Notes under the pieces: model-generated
The model's input: only the letters and a program-made list of their open reading frames with translations
Database searches by the model: none
What the model was told of the DNA's origin: nothing
Source of the DNA: Lantana camara
Taxonomy: Eukaryota; Streptophyta; Magnoliopsida; Lamiales; Verbenaceae
Assembly: GCA_037501455.1 (NCBI GenBank)
Contig: CM074865.1
Location: forward strand, 15,508,501 to 15,572,500
Length of the DNA: 64,000 bases
Direction: 5' to 3'
Made by a program: the position numbers and the translations under genes
Shown: positions 1-12,290 of the stretch, piece after piece
How the letters are laid out: every line of letters starts with the position of its first letter
Numbering within the stretch: position 1 is the stretch's first letter

Positions 1-232
1 TGCACAAAAGAAGGAAATTGAAAAGCGTTTCAGCAAGCAGACCTTCTCCGACGTAAGTAAACATTATGATTAAAAACATTATGTATACATGAATTATGAT
101 CGGCTATACGCTTATTTTATACAATTTAATCGTTTGCTTGCAGCTATATCAAATTAAACCTGCTAATAAAAAGGAGCTTAAGTTGCTTGATTGTGTAGAG
201 GATCTACCAGAGTCTGCCTTTCAAAATGAGGT

Positions 233-271
<39 letters not shown>

Positions 272-407
272 CGTGGACGAGGAGAAGAAAGACGGTAAGA
301 GGAAAAAATCTAATAAGCGTGCAAAGTCTAACAAAAGAAGGAAGGCAGTTGCTGAGAACTCTGTTGTACAAGGGGTTGAAGGGGATGTTGCTGAGGGTGA
401 AGGATGA
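1..407 (+). CDS. Partial unrecognised gene, C-terminal acidic/lysine-rich exons
   Basis: Two exons are visible: 1-52 (5' part outside the window) and 144-407. They are separated by a 91-bp intron with GT (53) and a clean TTGCTTGCAG acceptor ending at 143, phase 0. The peptide reads ..RFSKQTFSD then LYQIKPANKKELKLL, followed by a run of 13 aspartates encoded by a GAT repeat (about 231-271), then a Lys/Arg-rich stretch (KRKKSNKRAKSNKRRK) and an acidic tail ending at TGA 405-407. Acidic plus basic low-complexity tails are common in nucleolar and chromatin proteins, but I do not recognise the family. A reading frame one base over continues past the stop as ETEEQNVEKV up to the retrotransposon at 436, so the stop may be a frameshift artefact or mutation. 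The exon structure is convincing; the function is unknown. Confidence 0.6.
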
Positions 408-435
408 AACTGAGGAGCAGAATGTTGAAAAAGTT

Positions 436-2536
436 TGTAGCGCCCCGGAGCGAAGGGCACCACATCCCCCGCACCATAGCCCAACACGTGTAACGAAATG
501 GAATCTCCGCACACGCACCAAGCTATAGCAAACGGAAGACAAGCAAAAACTCTCACCTAAGCTAGGCGGTCTAGACCCTAAAACAGAGTACGCAACAATA
601 TAAAACATAAGCGGAAGCAACAGGATCAACAAATACTAACTCATACATGCTCAAGAGAATAAAAGATATACATGCGATGCCACTCCAGGGCCAAATAAAA
701 GCTTACAAATTCCAAATTCGAATCAGAAACATAATCTTATACATATTTCCAAAATACCAAAGCAATATATAAAGATGCGGTATGCAAGACTCGAGTAACT
801 TGACTCAAATGACCCAAAAGAAACCGCCGCCTAGCTCAAACCGAACCCTGCACCTGCAACTCAAAAACAAAGGGAAAAAGGGGAAACGACATCGAGGGTC
901 AGTCCTAAAGACTGGTGAGGGGCTAACCCACGCACACGTATATATACGTAAGAGCAAAGCACATTCAAAGTCGTATTATTCATGAACCGGGGCGTGGTTT
1001 TTGCAATCCAAAGCATTTTGATCCCGTGATACTATATATAGAAGAAAAGTTAGGCCAAAAGCCAAAATCTATCAAATTTTAATAATTAGAAGTCCACTCC
1101 CGTTTCACGAATCGAATTCATAATCAAATTCAAACTAACTCGGCGAGTACGAGTTTTCAAACCAACCTCCTTCATATAGATTCAAACTTATATTCAAATT
1201 CAAACGAAAACCAAATCAAACATACCTTCCCCAACACCGGGTGATAGAAGGGTTGTGCACACCCTAACTATCCGAACTTTATGTATGGGTTGTGAGTTTC
1301 ATGACGCTCACGCCCGAGGATTCCATCCCCCACCAAACCTCCTAGTGGGTTCCGGGTTGATCCTATCCAACAGGAGAATGTGCACAGGGGTCATAACCGG
1401 CTACCCCATGGTCGTCCCGGGTCCCCCTTACCCACATCTCCGGGGCCCAGATTCAAACTCAAACACAGGGATTCATACTAAAGACTTATCTTTCAAAGTC
1501 AAACCTCGCTACGTATCCAAATTCAAATCACACACACCAACCCGTTTTCAAAATAAATAACCAAAAACATATCTACGTATACATATACAAAGCGTTTTCG
1601 AAAGGGTTCATAACAAACGGGTCAATTCCCGAAAAATACATAACAAACACGTATCTAATATATATATATACATACGTAGGTCACATGCGGGCTTAAAACA
1701 CATTTAGGGTTGTAGGTCATAATATCTAAAAGAAAGAAACCTCACCTCGACGAACCAACCGAACAAATCGAACAAGAACCACGCCTAAGGAGCAGCTCCA
1801 CACCAACGAGCAACTCCACTCGAACAATCTAAACAAGGGAACAACACTTAGACTCAATATGAACCAAGGAAACGCTCGACAAATGCATATGAATGTATAT
1901 GATGCAATGCACTTCATATAATTTCATATTCAGACGTATCGAAGCAAATGTCGAAATATCACATAAATAAACCACGAAACAAAATTCATTTTACGTCAAA
2001 TAAATTCATATTAAGTCATTTAATGTCATAGCACGAGCATCCATAATTCCTACACGTATATATTCATCAAATTCATATCATACATGTCACTTAAGATCAT
2101 GATTTTCAAAGAAATATTCAAACTTACACAATTAAAATACACATAATTAATTTAATACTTAAATAAATATTATATAATATATAATACCATAATTATTTTT
2201 ATATTATATATATATAGCAGCATGCAAATTCAAATCAAATATAATTATAAGTACTAAATAAATAGGGTACATGCACTATGTATATATATATTACATATAT
2301 ATATAATACATATTCATGCATGCAAATTCACGTACAGGCATATATTATGTATATATCACATATTCACACACATTATACTTTAATGCAAACATTACACTCT
2401 TATATATATACATAATATATACGTATTAAACACATGCATGCATTAATCTAATTCTTAGCAATTTCATGCATATGCACACATGCACACACAAATCAACAAA
2501 TGCATGCATTTCATATATTATATATATAAATACAAC

Positions 2537-2567
<31 letters not shown>

Positions 2568-4310
2568 CTGCATACCTGCATGAAATCACACATATATATA
2601 TATATACACGTACTAATGCAGCACACAAACATGCATGAGCAAACACCCAAAATGCAACAGCAAAACGAGGCTCCCCGGCCGGGTAAAGAAGATGCAGTAG
2701 CTACTGCCTCAAGGTGTCCCCGCCCGGGGACACAACCAAAGCAAATCTCCCCGCCCGGGGAGATGACAACAGCTGCGAGGAACAGCAGCTACTGCTGCTC
2801 TGTTTTTCATCCATTTCACGCAGCAAACCAGAGCAAAGGAGCAGCAGCAGCAGCGGAACAGAAACGGCAGCAACACAGAAGGAAAAAAACGGCAAAACAA
2901 AGGAAAAGTTGGCAGCAAAACATCATAACAGCAGCAGCAAAGATCACGCAGCAACAATGGGAGAAAATCAGGCACAAACCAACGAAACTCATGTTCATCA
3001 ATGGCGGATCAAGAAGCAGAGATTTTCCACGTGTTTTAAGCTTAGAATTGAATCATTTAAGTCATATAGATCATATTTATAGCTTCATATCAAGATAAGC
3101 ATGAAGATTTCACAAGAATTCATCCAAAATTCACAAAAACCCTTACTATTCACATAGCAGCCCCAAACCATGCCCAAATCATCATCAAATTTAGCAAATA
3201 GACACTTAAAAGAAAGAGGAGAAGATCAATAACAAGAATCCGGGCTTACCTTTCGAATTTGAGGCGAAATGATGGAGTATTGATCTTGGAAAGCCAAAGA
3301 AAACTGTGCAGATTTCTTCCCCTTCTTTTCCTCTCGGTTAGCTGCTTCTTTCTCTCTCTCCAGACATGAGTTCGAAATGAGGGGATAAGGGATGGATAGA
3401 GGGTTTAACTAGGGTTAATTAGGCTCAAGAATCAAGTAATTTGGTTAAGAAATGAATTAGTTATGGCCAAAATACTCCAAGGTGGCAGATCTGCTCGAAC
3501 AGTACGTTTCGGACTAAATACGGGGGATCAAACGGGCTTAGAAAAATATGAGGCCAAGTTCTGAAGCTTCCAAATTTCGTCACGAGTCCGGCACTACTTC
3601 CGGAATTCGAATCCGAATTCCCTAGCTCAAGTTACGGTCTCCGGAATCCAAGGCGCGCTAAAACTAGTTAGGCCCTCGAATCCCCAACAATTAAAATATG
3701 GTTCGTTACCATATCAAACAAGTCCGAAAAATTAAAACGAGCATATAAACGAATTCATAACACATATAATTCATGCATATTAAATCGGCACGAAAATTCG
3801 ATCTCAAATCGAGCACAAACGCAAAACATTTTCAACAAAGAAGCTTATTATTCAAATAATAAAAATCAAATTTGTAAAAGAAACAATAAATAAAATTTAA
3901 AAATAATATTTAAACGAATTAAAATATATAAAAATTTTATTAAAAGGATATTTTTCAATTAAGTCCAAAACTTTCGAAAAGTTTCAAATAAGTCCAAGTT
4001 TCAAATTTTCAATTAAGTCCAAAACTAAATAAATCTTACAATTAAGCCCTTAATCCCATAATTCACAAAAATTAGCATGCTCGGAAATTAAATCCACATA
4101 TCATAAAATTCATAAAAAAATTCGTATCATAAATTACTTAGGCAAATTTTGGCATATAAATCGAATATTTCATATAAATCCAAATAGTTCATATACGAAT
4201 TTCAAATAATAAAGTGTAATTCAATTAAATATGAAATTTAAATAATTTAAATTGCACATTTAGCTCTCTCGTAAGTGCGTACCTGGACGGCCGAAAACCG
4301 GGGTGTCACA
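436..4310 (-). repeat. 3' LTR (left copy) of the Tekay-like element, 3875 bp
   Basis: Nearly identical to 7306-11175. By eye I count roughly two dozen substitutions plus small length changes, such as a (TA)n tract near 2540-2566 that is 6 bp longer here. On the + strand it begins TGTAGCGCCCCGG and ends GGGGTGTCACA. Within it are a TA-rich central block (2150-2620), three GC-rich palindromic clusters of the type CCCGCCCGGGG (2675-2765) and a CAG-rich stretch (2770-2960). Short reading frames here are not conserved genes. Confidence 0.95.
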
Positions 4311-4312
4311 AT

Positions 4313-4330
4313 CTCTCCCCCTTAAAAAGG
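4313..4330 (-). other. Polypurine tract of the Tekay-like element
   Basis: The minus strand reads CCTTTTTAAGGGGGAGAG and directly precedes the 3' LTR start TGTGACACC. Position and purine content match the plus-strand primer of reverse transcription. Confidence 0.85.
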
Positions 4331-4403
4331 ACCTGTCCTCAGGTCCGAATCAGGGTCTTGATCAACGCCGGAAAAGCTCAACTCCACGCTTCCACTGCGC
4401 CGC

Positions 4404-5590
4404 TCTAATTCGGTTTCCAAGTGGCTTCTTGGATTTTAAATCCCGCCACGAGAATTCTCACCGAAGGAAAACTTCTAGTCTTCGGCTCGAATCTCTGACG
4501 AACTCAAACTCTAACCGGTCACTCACGAACAACGAACCCCCTTGTAGGAGATGCTTCCGAGGAATCACGATCTCCCACTTCGACTCTAGGGGCCTTCATC
4601 TCCAAACTGTGAAGCTCTCGAGCCCTTGCCGAACCACGAAACCATGAGAAAATGGGCCAACTCGTTAAAACGAGCGACCACTCAAATCCCATAGAAATCT
4701 CCTTTACTTTAGCAAACCGGACACATAGTCCTTAGCTATTTGCTCCCACTTCCAATTAAATATGGAAGTAGTTGGAGAATCCAACCGGTTCTTGATGCTC
4801 GGCCTTCAACCGACGGCATATTAGACATTACTACACGAAGTTTGCAACGTCTCTCCTTACGCCAGTACATCTATACCGGTTCTTCAGGTCCTCGAACAAA
4901 CTCGAACCAAGAGTGGGGTAAGTCTCGAGACCTTGCACATCACGAGACGTAGGCTAAACTCTCCCCGCAAGCAACACACAACCAAAGCCTTCCTTAGTGC
5001 CTCGATTGTAAACGAAGTAGTCTTGAGTGCCCCCGATCAAGCGAAAGCCGATGCCGAAGGCAACTCTCTTTTACCACCTCTTCCCACTCTAAAACCGTAC
5101 CTCTTCTTGTCAAGCGAATCAACGGTTGGCAATCCCAAAGAAAAGAATCGCCTAATGTACCCCGTCAACATGAGAGACTTCTTATTCTGAGGTAATTCTC
5201 GGTTCTTCTACCGAATGTGTAGTTAGTTATACCCTTACTAAAACCAAACTCGGCACAAACACGAAACTCTGAAGCAAAACGAATGACTCTTCGAAGCGAG
5301 CAAAGGGTACTTATCTTCCACGGTTACCTGTATAGCTCACGGCAGTCAATCTTCACCCTAGTGTCCCGTTTCTTCTTAGGCAGGACTTAAGCACTCCACG
5401 AAGAAGCACTCATCGGATGAAACCACCTTCTAAGAGCTCTTCGAACTACGCCTTCAACTCCAACAAGCATGCTAGAGCCATTCGGTAGGCAGTCTTCAAA
5501 CAAGTTCAACTCCGGGATAAAGATCAACGACATCTCAACGTCCCTATCAAGTAATAGAGAATCCCAACTTTCAAGGAACATCAAAATGCC
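4404..5590 (-). pseudogene. Collapsed pol (RT, RNase H, integrase, chromodomain traces)
   Basis: No long frame survives, but conserved Ty3 pol motifs can be traced in order on the minus strand. Around 5560-5535 DRDVEMSLIFIP aligns with the segment preceding RT. Around 5425-5325 WFHPMSASSW then KIDCRELYR matches the RT motif normally read as IDYRELN. A degraded LHIR...SLGLPT segment near 5235-5115 matches the RT stretch before MPFGLTNAP. FVYNRGTKEGFGCVLL (about 5015-4965) matches RNase H. KAEHQEP and NWKWEQIAKDYVSGLL (4810-4715) match integrase. IQEATWKP (4434-4411) resembles the chromodomain C-terminus. Stops, frameshifts and deletions are frequent: the interior from RT to PPT is only about 1.3 kb. 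It cannot encode working enzymes. Confidence 0.8.
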
Positions 5591-6058
5591 TTACTTCGAT
5601 CTTTGTCTCCTCGAGTTTGGCTCGATCCCTCAGTTAATCCAAAGGTAAGCCACAAAGCTCATCGCACTGTCCCGGATTAAACAACCGCTTCCACGGAGGA
5701 TACAAACGGGCTAGCCTTCAATCTATTACCCGAAAATATCGTTGAGCCCAAACGGACCTCTTAAAGCAACACACCAACTCAACTCGGAGCCCGAACAACC
5801 AACCCACGCCTAAGGTAGCTCCGTACCTCACTAGGCGCCTTCAAACGAACCTACCGAGCAAACTCGACCCTCACAACTCACAAGTCACCCGAACACTCGA
5901 GCTCACTAAACTCTCATCCAAGAAGAGAGCTCACACGGAGGAAAACAACAACACAAGCAACAACAAGCACCAAAGAGCAACGAAACAAGAAAGTAACCAA
6001 CTATTGGGTTTCCCCGAGATTAAATATGCATGAATGAGATGCCATGAATGCAAATACC
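5591..6058. other. Degenerate interior between gag and RT remnants
   Basis: This is where protease and its linker would sit in a Ty3 element. I find no intact protease motif in any frame. The sequence on the + strand is rich in short CAA/CGA/ACC runs and looks like decayed element DNA. Confidence 0.5.
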
Positions 6059-7078
6059 TCAATTTCCGGGTTCGATTTGATTCCCAACTTGAAGCCTTTG
6101 GTTCCGCCTCCTTTGTTTATTAGCCCTCGAACGGTTACAGTCTGGAAACTTGTGCTCTGAAGACCCGCAAGCGTAGCATCTCCGTAACCGAATCCAACAT
6201 CCCTCGTAGGTATGATTGGTCCCTCTGTAATGGGCGCACGGTTGAAACTCTCTCTCCGATCGAGGTGTCTTCCGAGGCTTAGACTTCTTGTTACTTCTCT
6301 TCTGAGTTTGTATACCTTGTCGAGACGGTCTCTGCTCCACTTGCAAGTTGGAACATGAACCTAATGCGAGTGGTTGTTCCAGTGCCTCTCCTTCATGTCT
6401 CTTTCTTGCCATCCATCTATTCTCGACCCGTAGTGCTTTCTCAACGGCTTGATTCCAAGTACTCTTGTCGTTGGCAATCAAAGCTTCCCTAAACTCACTC
6501 CGAAGCCCTTCCATAAAGTATCTAGCCTTCATCCCGTCATCATTTATGACATGTGGCACGCAAGCGCCCAACCTCTCGAACTCCTCTAAGTATTCCATAA
6601 CCGTCTTGTCTCCTTGTTTAAGGGTGCGAAACTCTTCGAATCTTCGATTTCGTAGAATAGCTGGCGTATATCTCTTTCTGAACTCCCGGATAAACACCTT
6701 CCAAGTCAATTCTTCGCTTGTCGCTTCTAGTTGTTGAGTAACTCTTGACCACCATAACTTTGCTTGCCCTTGTAAAAGTAGGGTAACAAGACGAATCATA
6801 TTTTGGGGGTCACATGGCCATACTCAAAATATTCCTTCTATCTCCGACAACCATTCCTCGGCTTTAATATCATCACCTCCTCGAAATTGTGACGGATTGA
6901 AAGTCCCAAACTCTCGATATAGGGTTATCATCGGATCCATTGGTGGCGTTGTAAAAGAAGATGGTCCTTGATTAGGTTGGAAGTGTTGAAACATCGCGGT
7001 CATGAACTCCTCGGCATTGAAGGATAGACGAGGGTGTTGAAGTGAAGGTTGACCGAAGTGTTGTCGATGCGATGACAT
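6059..7078 (-). pseudogene. gag: gag of the Tekay-like element, one nonsense codon
   Basis: One reading frame of about 340 codons runs leftward from ATG 7078 to TGA 6059-6061. It is broken once by a TGA near 6826 (reads EGIF-stop-VWPCDPQ). The change fits CGA to TGA, a CpG transition. The N-terminal part contains a typical Ty3 gag opening (FRGGDDIKAEEWLSEIE). The central part has the retrotransposon-gag core (AKLWWSRV, FIREFRKRYTP, VMEYLEEFERL). The C-terminus carries a CCHC zinc knuckle, CYACGSSEHKFPDC, for nucleic-acid binding. Gag would form the intracellular particle. Only one substitution separates this frame from continuity, unlike pol. Confidence 0.9.
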
Positions 7079-7285
7079 CCTGAGAATCTCAACAACTAAA
7101 AAAAAAAGATAGGTGCATGTCGGTTAGTAAATGCATGTTCATGTGAACTATTAATACAATTAATAACAACTTATAACAAATATTCACATAAATGGTACAA
7201 ATGAATGCAAACAAACACATAATCCTAAGCCGAACGACCTAGACAAACCCAACACGACACTAGAGCTCCGGTTTTGCAACCCGGA

Positions 7286-7297
7286 GCTCTGATACCA
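7286..7297 (-). other. Primer-binding site, initiator tRNA-Met type
   Basis: On the minus strand this reads TGGTATCAGAGC, the standard plant primer-binding site complementary to the 3' end of initiator tRNA-Met. It starts 8 nt inside the 5' LTR end, a normal spacing. Confidence 0.93.
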
Positions 7298-7305
7298 CTT
7301 TAAGA

Positions 7306-10300
7306 TGTAGCGCCCCGGAGCGAAGGGCACCACATCCCCCGCACCATAGCCCAACACGTGTAACGAAATGGAATCTCCGCACACGCACCAAGCTGTAGCG
7401 AACGGAAGACAAGCAAAAACTCTCACCTAAGCTAGGCGGTCTAGACCCTAAAACAGAGTACGCAACAATATAAAACATAAGCGGAAGCAACAGGATCAAC
7501 AAATACTAACTCATACATGCTCAAGAGAATAAAAGATATACATGCGATGCCACTCCAGGGCCAAATAAAAGCTTACAAATTCCAAATTCGAATCATAAAC
7601 ATAATCTTATACATATTTCCAAAATACCAAAGCAATATATGAAGATGCGGTATGCAAGACTCGAGTAACTCGACTCAAATGACCCAAAAGAAACCGCCGC
7701 CTAGCTCAAACCGAACCCTGCACCTGCAACTCAAAAACAAAGGGAAAAAGGGGAAACGACATCGAGGGTCAGTCCTAAAGACTGGTGAGGGGCTAACCCA
7801 CGCACACGTATATATACGTAAGAGCAAAGCACATTCAAAGTCGTATTATTCATGAACCGGGGCGTGGTTTTTGCAATCCAAAGCATTTTGATCCCGTGAT
7901 ACTATATATAGAAGAAAAGTTAGGCCAAAAGCCAAAATCTATCAAATTTTAATAATTAGAAGTCCACTCCCGTTTCACGAATCGAATTCATAATCAAATT
8001 CAAACTAACTCGGCGAGTACGAGTTTTCAAACCAACCTCCTTCATATAGATTCAAACTTATATTCAAATTCAAACGAAAACCAAATCAAACGTACCTTCC
8101 CCAACACCGGGTGATAGAAGGGTTGTGCACACCCTAACTATCCGAACTTTATGTATGGGTCGTGAGTTTCATGACGCTCACGCCCGAGGATTCCATCCCC
8201 CACCAAACCTCCTAGTGGGTTCCGGGTTGATCCTATCCAACAGGAGAATGTGCACAGGGGTCATAACCGGCTACCCCATGGTCGTCCCGGGTCCCCCTTA
8301 CCCACATCTCCGGGGCCCAGATTCAAACTCAAACACAGGGATTCATACTAAAGACTTATCTTTCAAAGTCAAACCTCGCTACGTATCCAAATTCAAATCA
8401 CACACACCAACCCGTTTTCAAAATAAATAACCAAAAACATATCTACGTATACATATACAAAGCGTTTTCGAAAGGGTTCATAACAAACGGGTCAATTCCC
8501 GAAAAATACATAACAAACACGTATCTAATATTTATATATACATACGTAGGTCACATGCGGGCTTAAAACACATTTAGGGTTGTAGGTCATAATATCTAAA
8601 AGAAAGAAACCTCACCTCGACGAACCAACCGAACAAATCGAACAAGAACCACGCCTAAGGAGCAGCTCCACACCAACGAGCAACTCCACTCGAACAATCT
8701 AAACAAGGGAACAACACTTAGACTCAATATGAACCAAGGAAACGCTCGGCAAATGCATATGAATGTATATGATGCAATGCACTTCATATAATTTCATATT
8801 CAGACGTATCGAAGCAAATGTCGAAATATCACATAAATAAACCACGAAACAAAATTCATTTTACGTCAAATAAATTCATATTAAGTCATTTAATGTCATA
8901 GCACGAGCATCCATAATTCCTACACGTATATATTCATCAAATTCATATCATACATGTCACTTAAGATCATGATTTTCAAAGAAATATTCAAACTTACACA
9001 ATTAAAATACACATAATTAATTTAATACTTAAATAAATATTATATAATATATAATACCATAATTATTTTTATATTATATATATATAGCAGCATGCAAATT
9101 CAAATCAAATATAATTATAAGTACTAAATAAATAGGGTACATGCACTACGTATATATATATTACATATATATATAATACATATTCATGCATGCAAATTCA
9201 CGTACAGGCATATATTATGTATATATCACATATTCACACACATTATACTTTAATGCAAACATTACACTCTTATATATATACATAATATATACGTATTAAA
9301 CACATGCATGCATTAATCTAATTCTTAGCAATTTCATGCATATGCACACATGCACACACAAATCAACAAATGCATGCATTTCATATATTATATATATAAA
9401 TACAACGTACATATATATATATATATATATACTGCATACCTGCATGAAATCACACATATATATATATATACACGTACTAATGCAGCACACAAACATGCAT
9501 GAGCAAACACCCAAAATGCAACAGCAAAACGAGGCTCCCCGGCCGGGTAAAGAAGATGCAGTAGCTACTGCCTCAAGGTGTCCCCGCCCGGGGACACAAC
9601 CAAAGCAAATCTCCCCGCCCGGGGAGATGACAACAGCTGCGAGGAACAGCAGATACTGCTGCTCTGTTTTTCATCCATTTCACGCAGCAAACCAGAGCAA
9701 AGGAGCAGCAGCAGCAGCGGAACAGAAACGGCAGCAACACAGAAGGAAAAAAACGGCAAAACAAAGGAAAATTTGGCAGCAAAACATCATAACAGCAGCA
9801 GCAAAGATCACGCAGCAACAATGGGAGAAAATCAGGCACAAACCAACGAAACTCATGTTCATCAATGGCGGATCAAGAAGCAGAGATTTTCCACGTGTTT
9901 TAAGCTTAGAATTGAATCATTTAAGTCATATAGATCATATTTATAGCTTCATATCAAGATAAGCATGAAGATTTCACAAGAATTCATCCAAAATTCACAA
10001 AAACCCTTACTATTCACATAGCAGCCCCAAACCATGCCCAAATCATCATCAAATTTAGCAAATAGACACTTAAAAGAAAGAGGAGAAGATCAATAACAAG
10101 AATCCGGGCTTACCTTTCGAATTTGAGGCGAAATGATGGAGTATTGATCTTGGAAAGCCAAAGAAAACTGTGCAGATTTCTTCCCCCTTCTTTTCCTCTC
10201 GGTTAGCTGCTTCTTTCTCTCTCTCCAGACATGAGTTCGAAATGAGGGGATAAGGGATGGATAGAGGGTTTAACTAGGGTTAATTAGGCTCAAGAATCAA

Positions 10301-11175
10301 GTAATTTGGTTAAGAAATGAATTAGTTATGGCCAAAATACTCCAAGGTGGCAGATCTGCTCGAACAGTTCGTTTCGGACTAAATACGGGGGATCAAACGG
10401 GCTTAGAAAAATATGAGGCCAGGTTCTGAAGCTTCCAAATTTCGTCACGAGTCCGGCGCTACTTCCGGAATTCGAATCCGAATTCCCTAGCTCAAGTTAC
10501 GGTCTCCAGAATCCAAGGCGCGCTAAAACTAGTTAGGCCCTCGAATCCCCAACAATTAAAATATGGTTCGTTACCATATCAAACAAGTCCGAAAAATTAA
10601 AACGAGCATATAAACGAATTCATAACACATATAATTCATGCATATTAAATCGGCACGAAAATTCGATCTCAAATCGAGCACAAACGCAAAACATTTTCAA
10701 CAAAGAAGCTTATTATTCAAATAATAAAAATCAAATTTTTAAAAGAAACAATAAATAAAATTTTAAAATAATATTTAAACGAATTAAAATATATAAAAAT
10801 TTTATTAAAAGGATATTTTTCAATTAAGTCCAAAACTTTCGAAAAGTTTCAAATAAGTCCAAGTTTCAAATTTTCAATTAAGTCCAAAACTAAATAAATC
10901 TTACAATTAAGCCCTTAATCCCATAATTCACAAAAATTAGCATGTTCGGAAATTAAATCCACATATCATAAAATTCATAAAAAAATTCGTATCATAAATT
11001 ACTTAGGCAAATTTTGGCATATAAATCGAATATTTCATATAAATCCAAATAGTTCATATACGAATTTCAAATAATAAAGTGTAATTCAATTAAATATGAA
11101 ATTTAAATAATTTAAATTGCATATTTAGCTCTCTCGTAAGTCCGTACCTGGACGGCCGAAAACCGGGGTGTCACA
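7306..11175 (-). repeat. 5' LTR (right copy) of the Tekay-like element, 3870 bp
   Basis: Direct repeat of 436-4310 with the same termini. In the element's orientation this is the 5' LTR, because the primer-binding site lies immediately inside it (7286-7297) and gag is read leftward from 7078. The minisatellite at 11176 onward abuts its outer end. Confidence 0.95.
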
Positions 11176-12290
11176 AAGTCCCCATCCAATCACTCATTAT
11201 TACTGTTTCACTTGACAAAGTCCCCATCCAATTACGCATTATTACAGTTTCACTTGACACTTCACCCATCTAATTACGCATTATTACCGTTTCACTTGAC
11301 CAAGTCCAACATCCAATTACGCATTATTCCAGTTTCACTGGACAAAGTCCCCATCCAATTACGCATTATACCAGTTTCACTCGACAAATCCAACATCCAA
11401 TTACGCATTATTCCAGTTTCACTGGACAAGTCCCCATCCAATTACGCATTATTCCAGTTTCACTCGACAAAGTCCCCATCCAATTACGCATTATTACAGT
11501 TTCACTTGACACTTCACCCATCTAATTACGCATTATTCCAGTTTCACTTGACAAAGTCCCCATCCAATTACGCATTATTACCGTTTCACTTGAAAAAGTC
11601 CCCATCCAATTACGCATTATTACAGTTTCACTTGACACTTCACCCATCTAATTACGCATTATTACCGTTTCACTTGACAAAGTCCAACATCCAATTACGC
11701 ATTATTCCAGTTTCACTAGACAAAGTCCCCATCCAATTACGCATTATTCCAGTTTTACTCGACAAATCCAACATCCAATTACGCATTATTCCAGTTTCAC
11801 TGGACAAAGTCCCCATCCAATTACGCATTATTCCAGTTTCACTCGAAAAAGTCCCCATCCAATTACGCATTATTCTAGTTTCACTGGACAAAGTCCCCAT
11901 CCAATTACGTATTATTCCAGTTTCACTGGACCAAGTCCCCATCCAATTACGCATTATTACAGTTTCACTTGACACTTCACCCATCTAATTACGCATTATT
12001 CCAGTTTCACTTGACAAAGTCCCCATCCAATTACGCATTATTACCGTTTCACTTGACAAAGTCCCCATCCAATCACGCATTATTACCGTTTCACTTGACA
12101 AAGTCCAACATCCAACTACGCATTATTACCGTTTCACTTGACAAAGTCCCCATCCAATTACGCATTATTACAGCTTCACTTGACACTTCACCCATCTAAT
12201 TACGCATTATTACAGTTTCACTTGACAAGTCCAACATCCAATTACGCATTATTAACGTTTCTCTGGACAAACCATGACTTCAATTACGCA
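11176..12290 (+). repeat. 41-42 bp minisatellite, about 26 units
   Basis: Tandem units of the form AAGTCCCCATCCAATTACGC + ATTATTACAGTTTCACTTGAC. There are three recurring variants: one with CAACATCCAATTACG, one with ACTTCACCCATCTAATTACG, and alternation of ATTACAG/ATTCCAG/ATTACCG. Units are mostly 42 bp, a multiple of three, which creates long artefactual reading frames on both strands. The array starts at the first base outside the retrotransposon LTR and decays near 12260-12290. No function is evident. Confidence 0.92.

Larger units (their letters stand above)
436..11175 (-). mobile_element. Tekay/Del-like chromovirus Ty3 LTR retrotransposon, pol dead
   Basis: A 10.7-kb element in minus orientation. 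It has two direct LTRs (436-4310, 7306-11175) whose element-strand ends are TGTGACACC...GGCGCTACA. A primer site complementary to initiator tRNA-Met lies next to the 5' LTR (right copy) and a polypurine tract next to the 3' LTR (left copy). Flanks are AAGTT (431-435) and AAGTC (11176-11180), a 5-bp target duplication with one transition. The 3.0-kb interior holds gag with one nonsense codon, and a heavily deleted pol in which RT, RNase H, integrase and a chromodomain-like remnant can still be traced in order. Long LTRs, iMet priming and a chromodomain trace fit the Tekay/Del chromovirus lineage; the lineage call is inferred from these traits, not from phylogeny. Confidence 0.93.

Noticed and set aside
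204..632. Poly-isoleucine, poly-serine and poly-methionine frames over the GAT tract
   Set aside because: Shadow frames of the aspartate-coding microsatellite running into the LTR.
782..3098. LTR open frames such as 1255-1560 and 2466-3098, repeated at 8125 and 9336
   Set aside because: Present in both LTRs simply because the LTRs are nearly identical; TA- and CAG-rich low-complexity text without domains.
11212..12199. Long open frames of up to 258 codons on both strands with repeated peptides such as VPIQLRIIPVSLDK
   Set aside because: They arise because the minisatellite unit is 42 bp and lacks stops; variant units shift or stop the frame, and there is no start context or domain.
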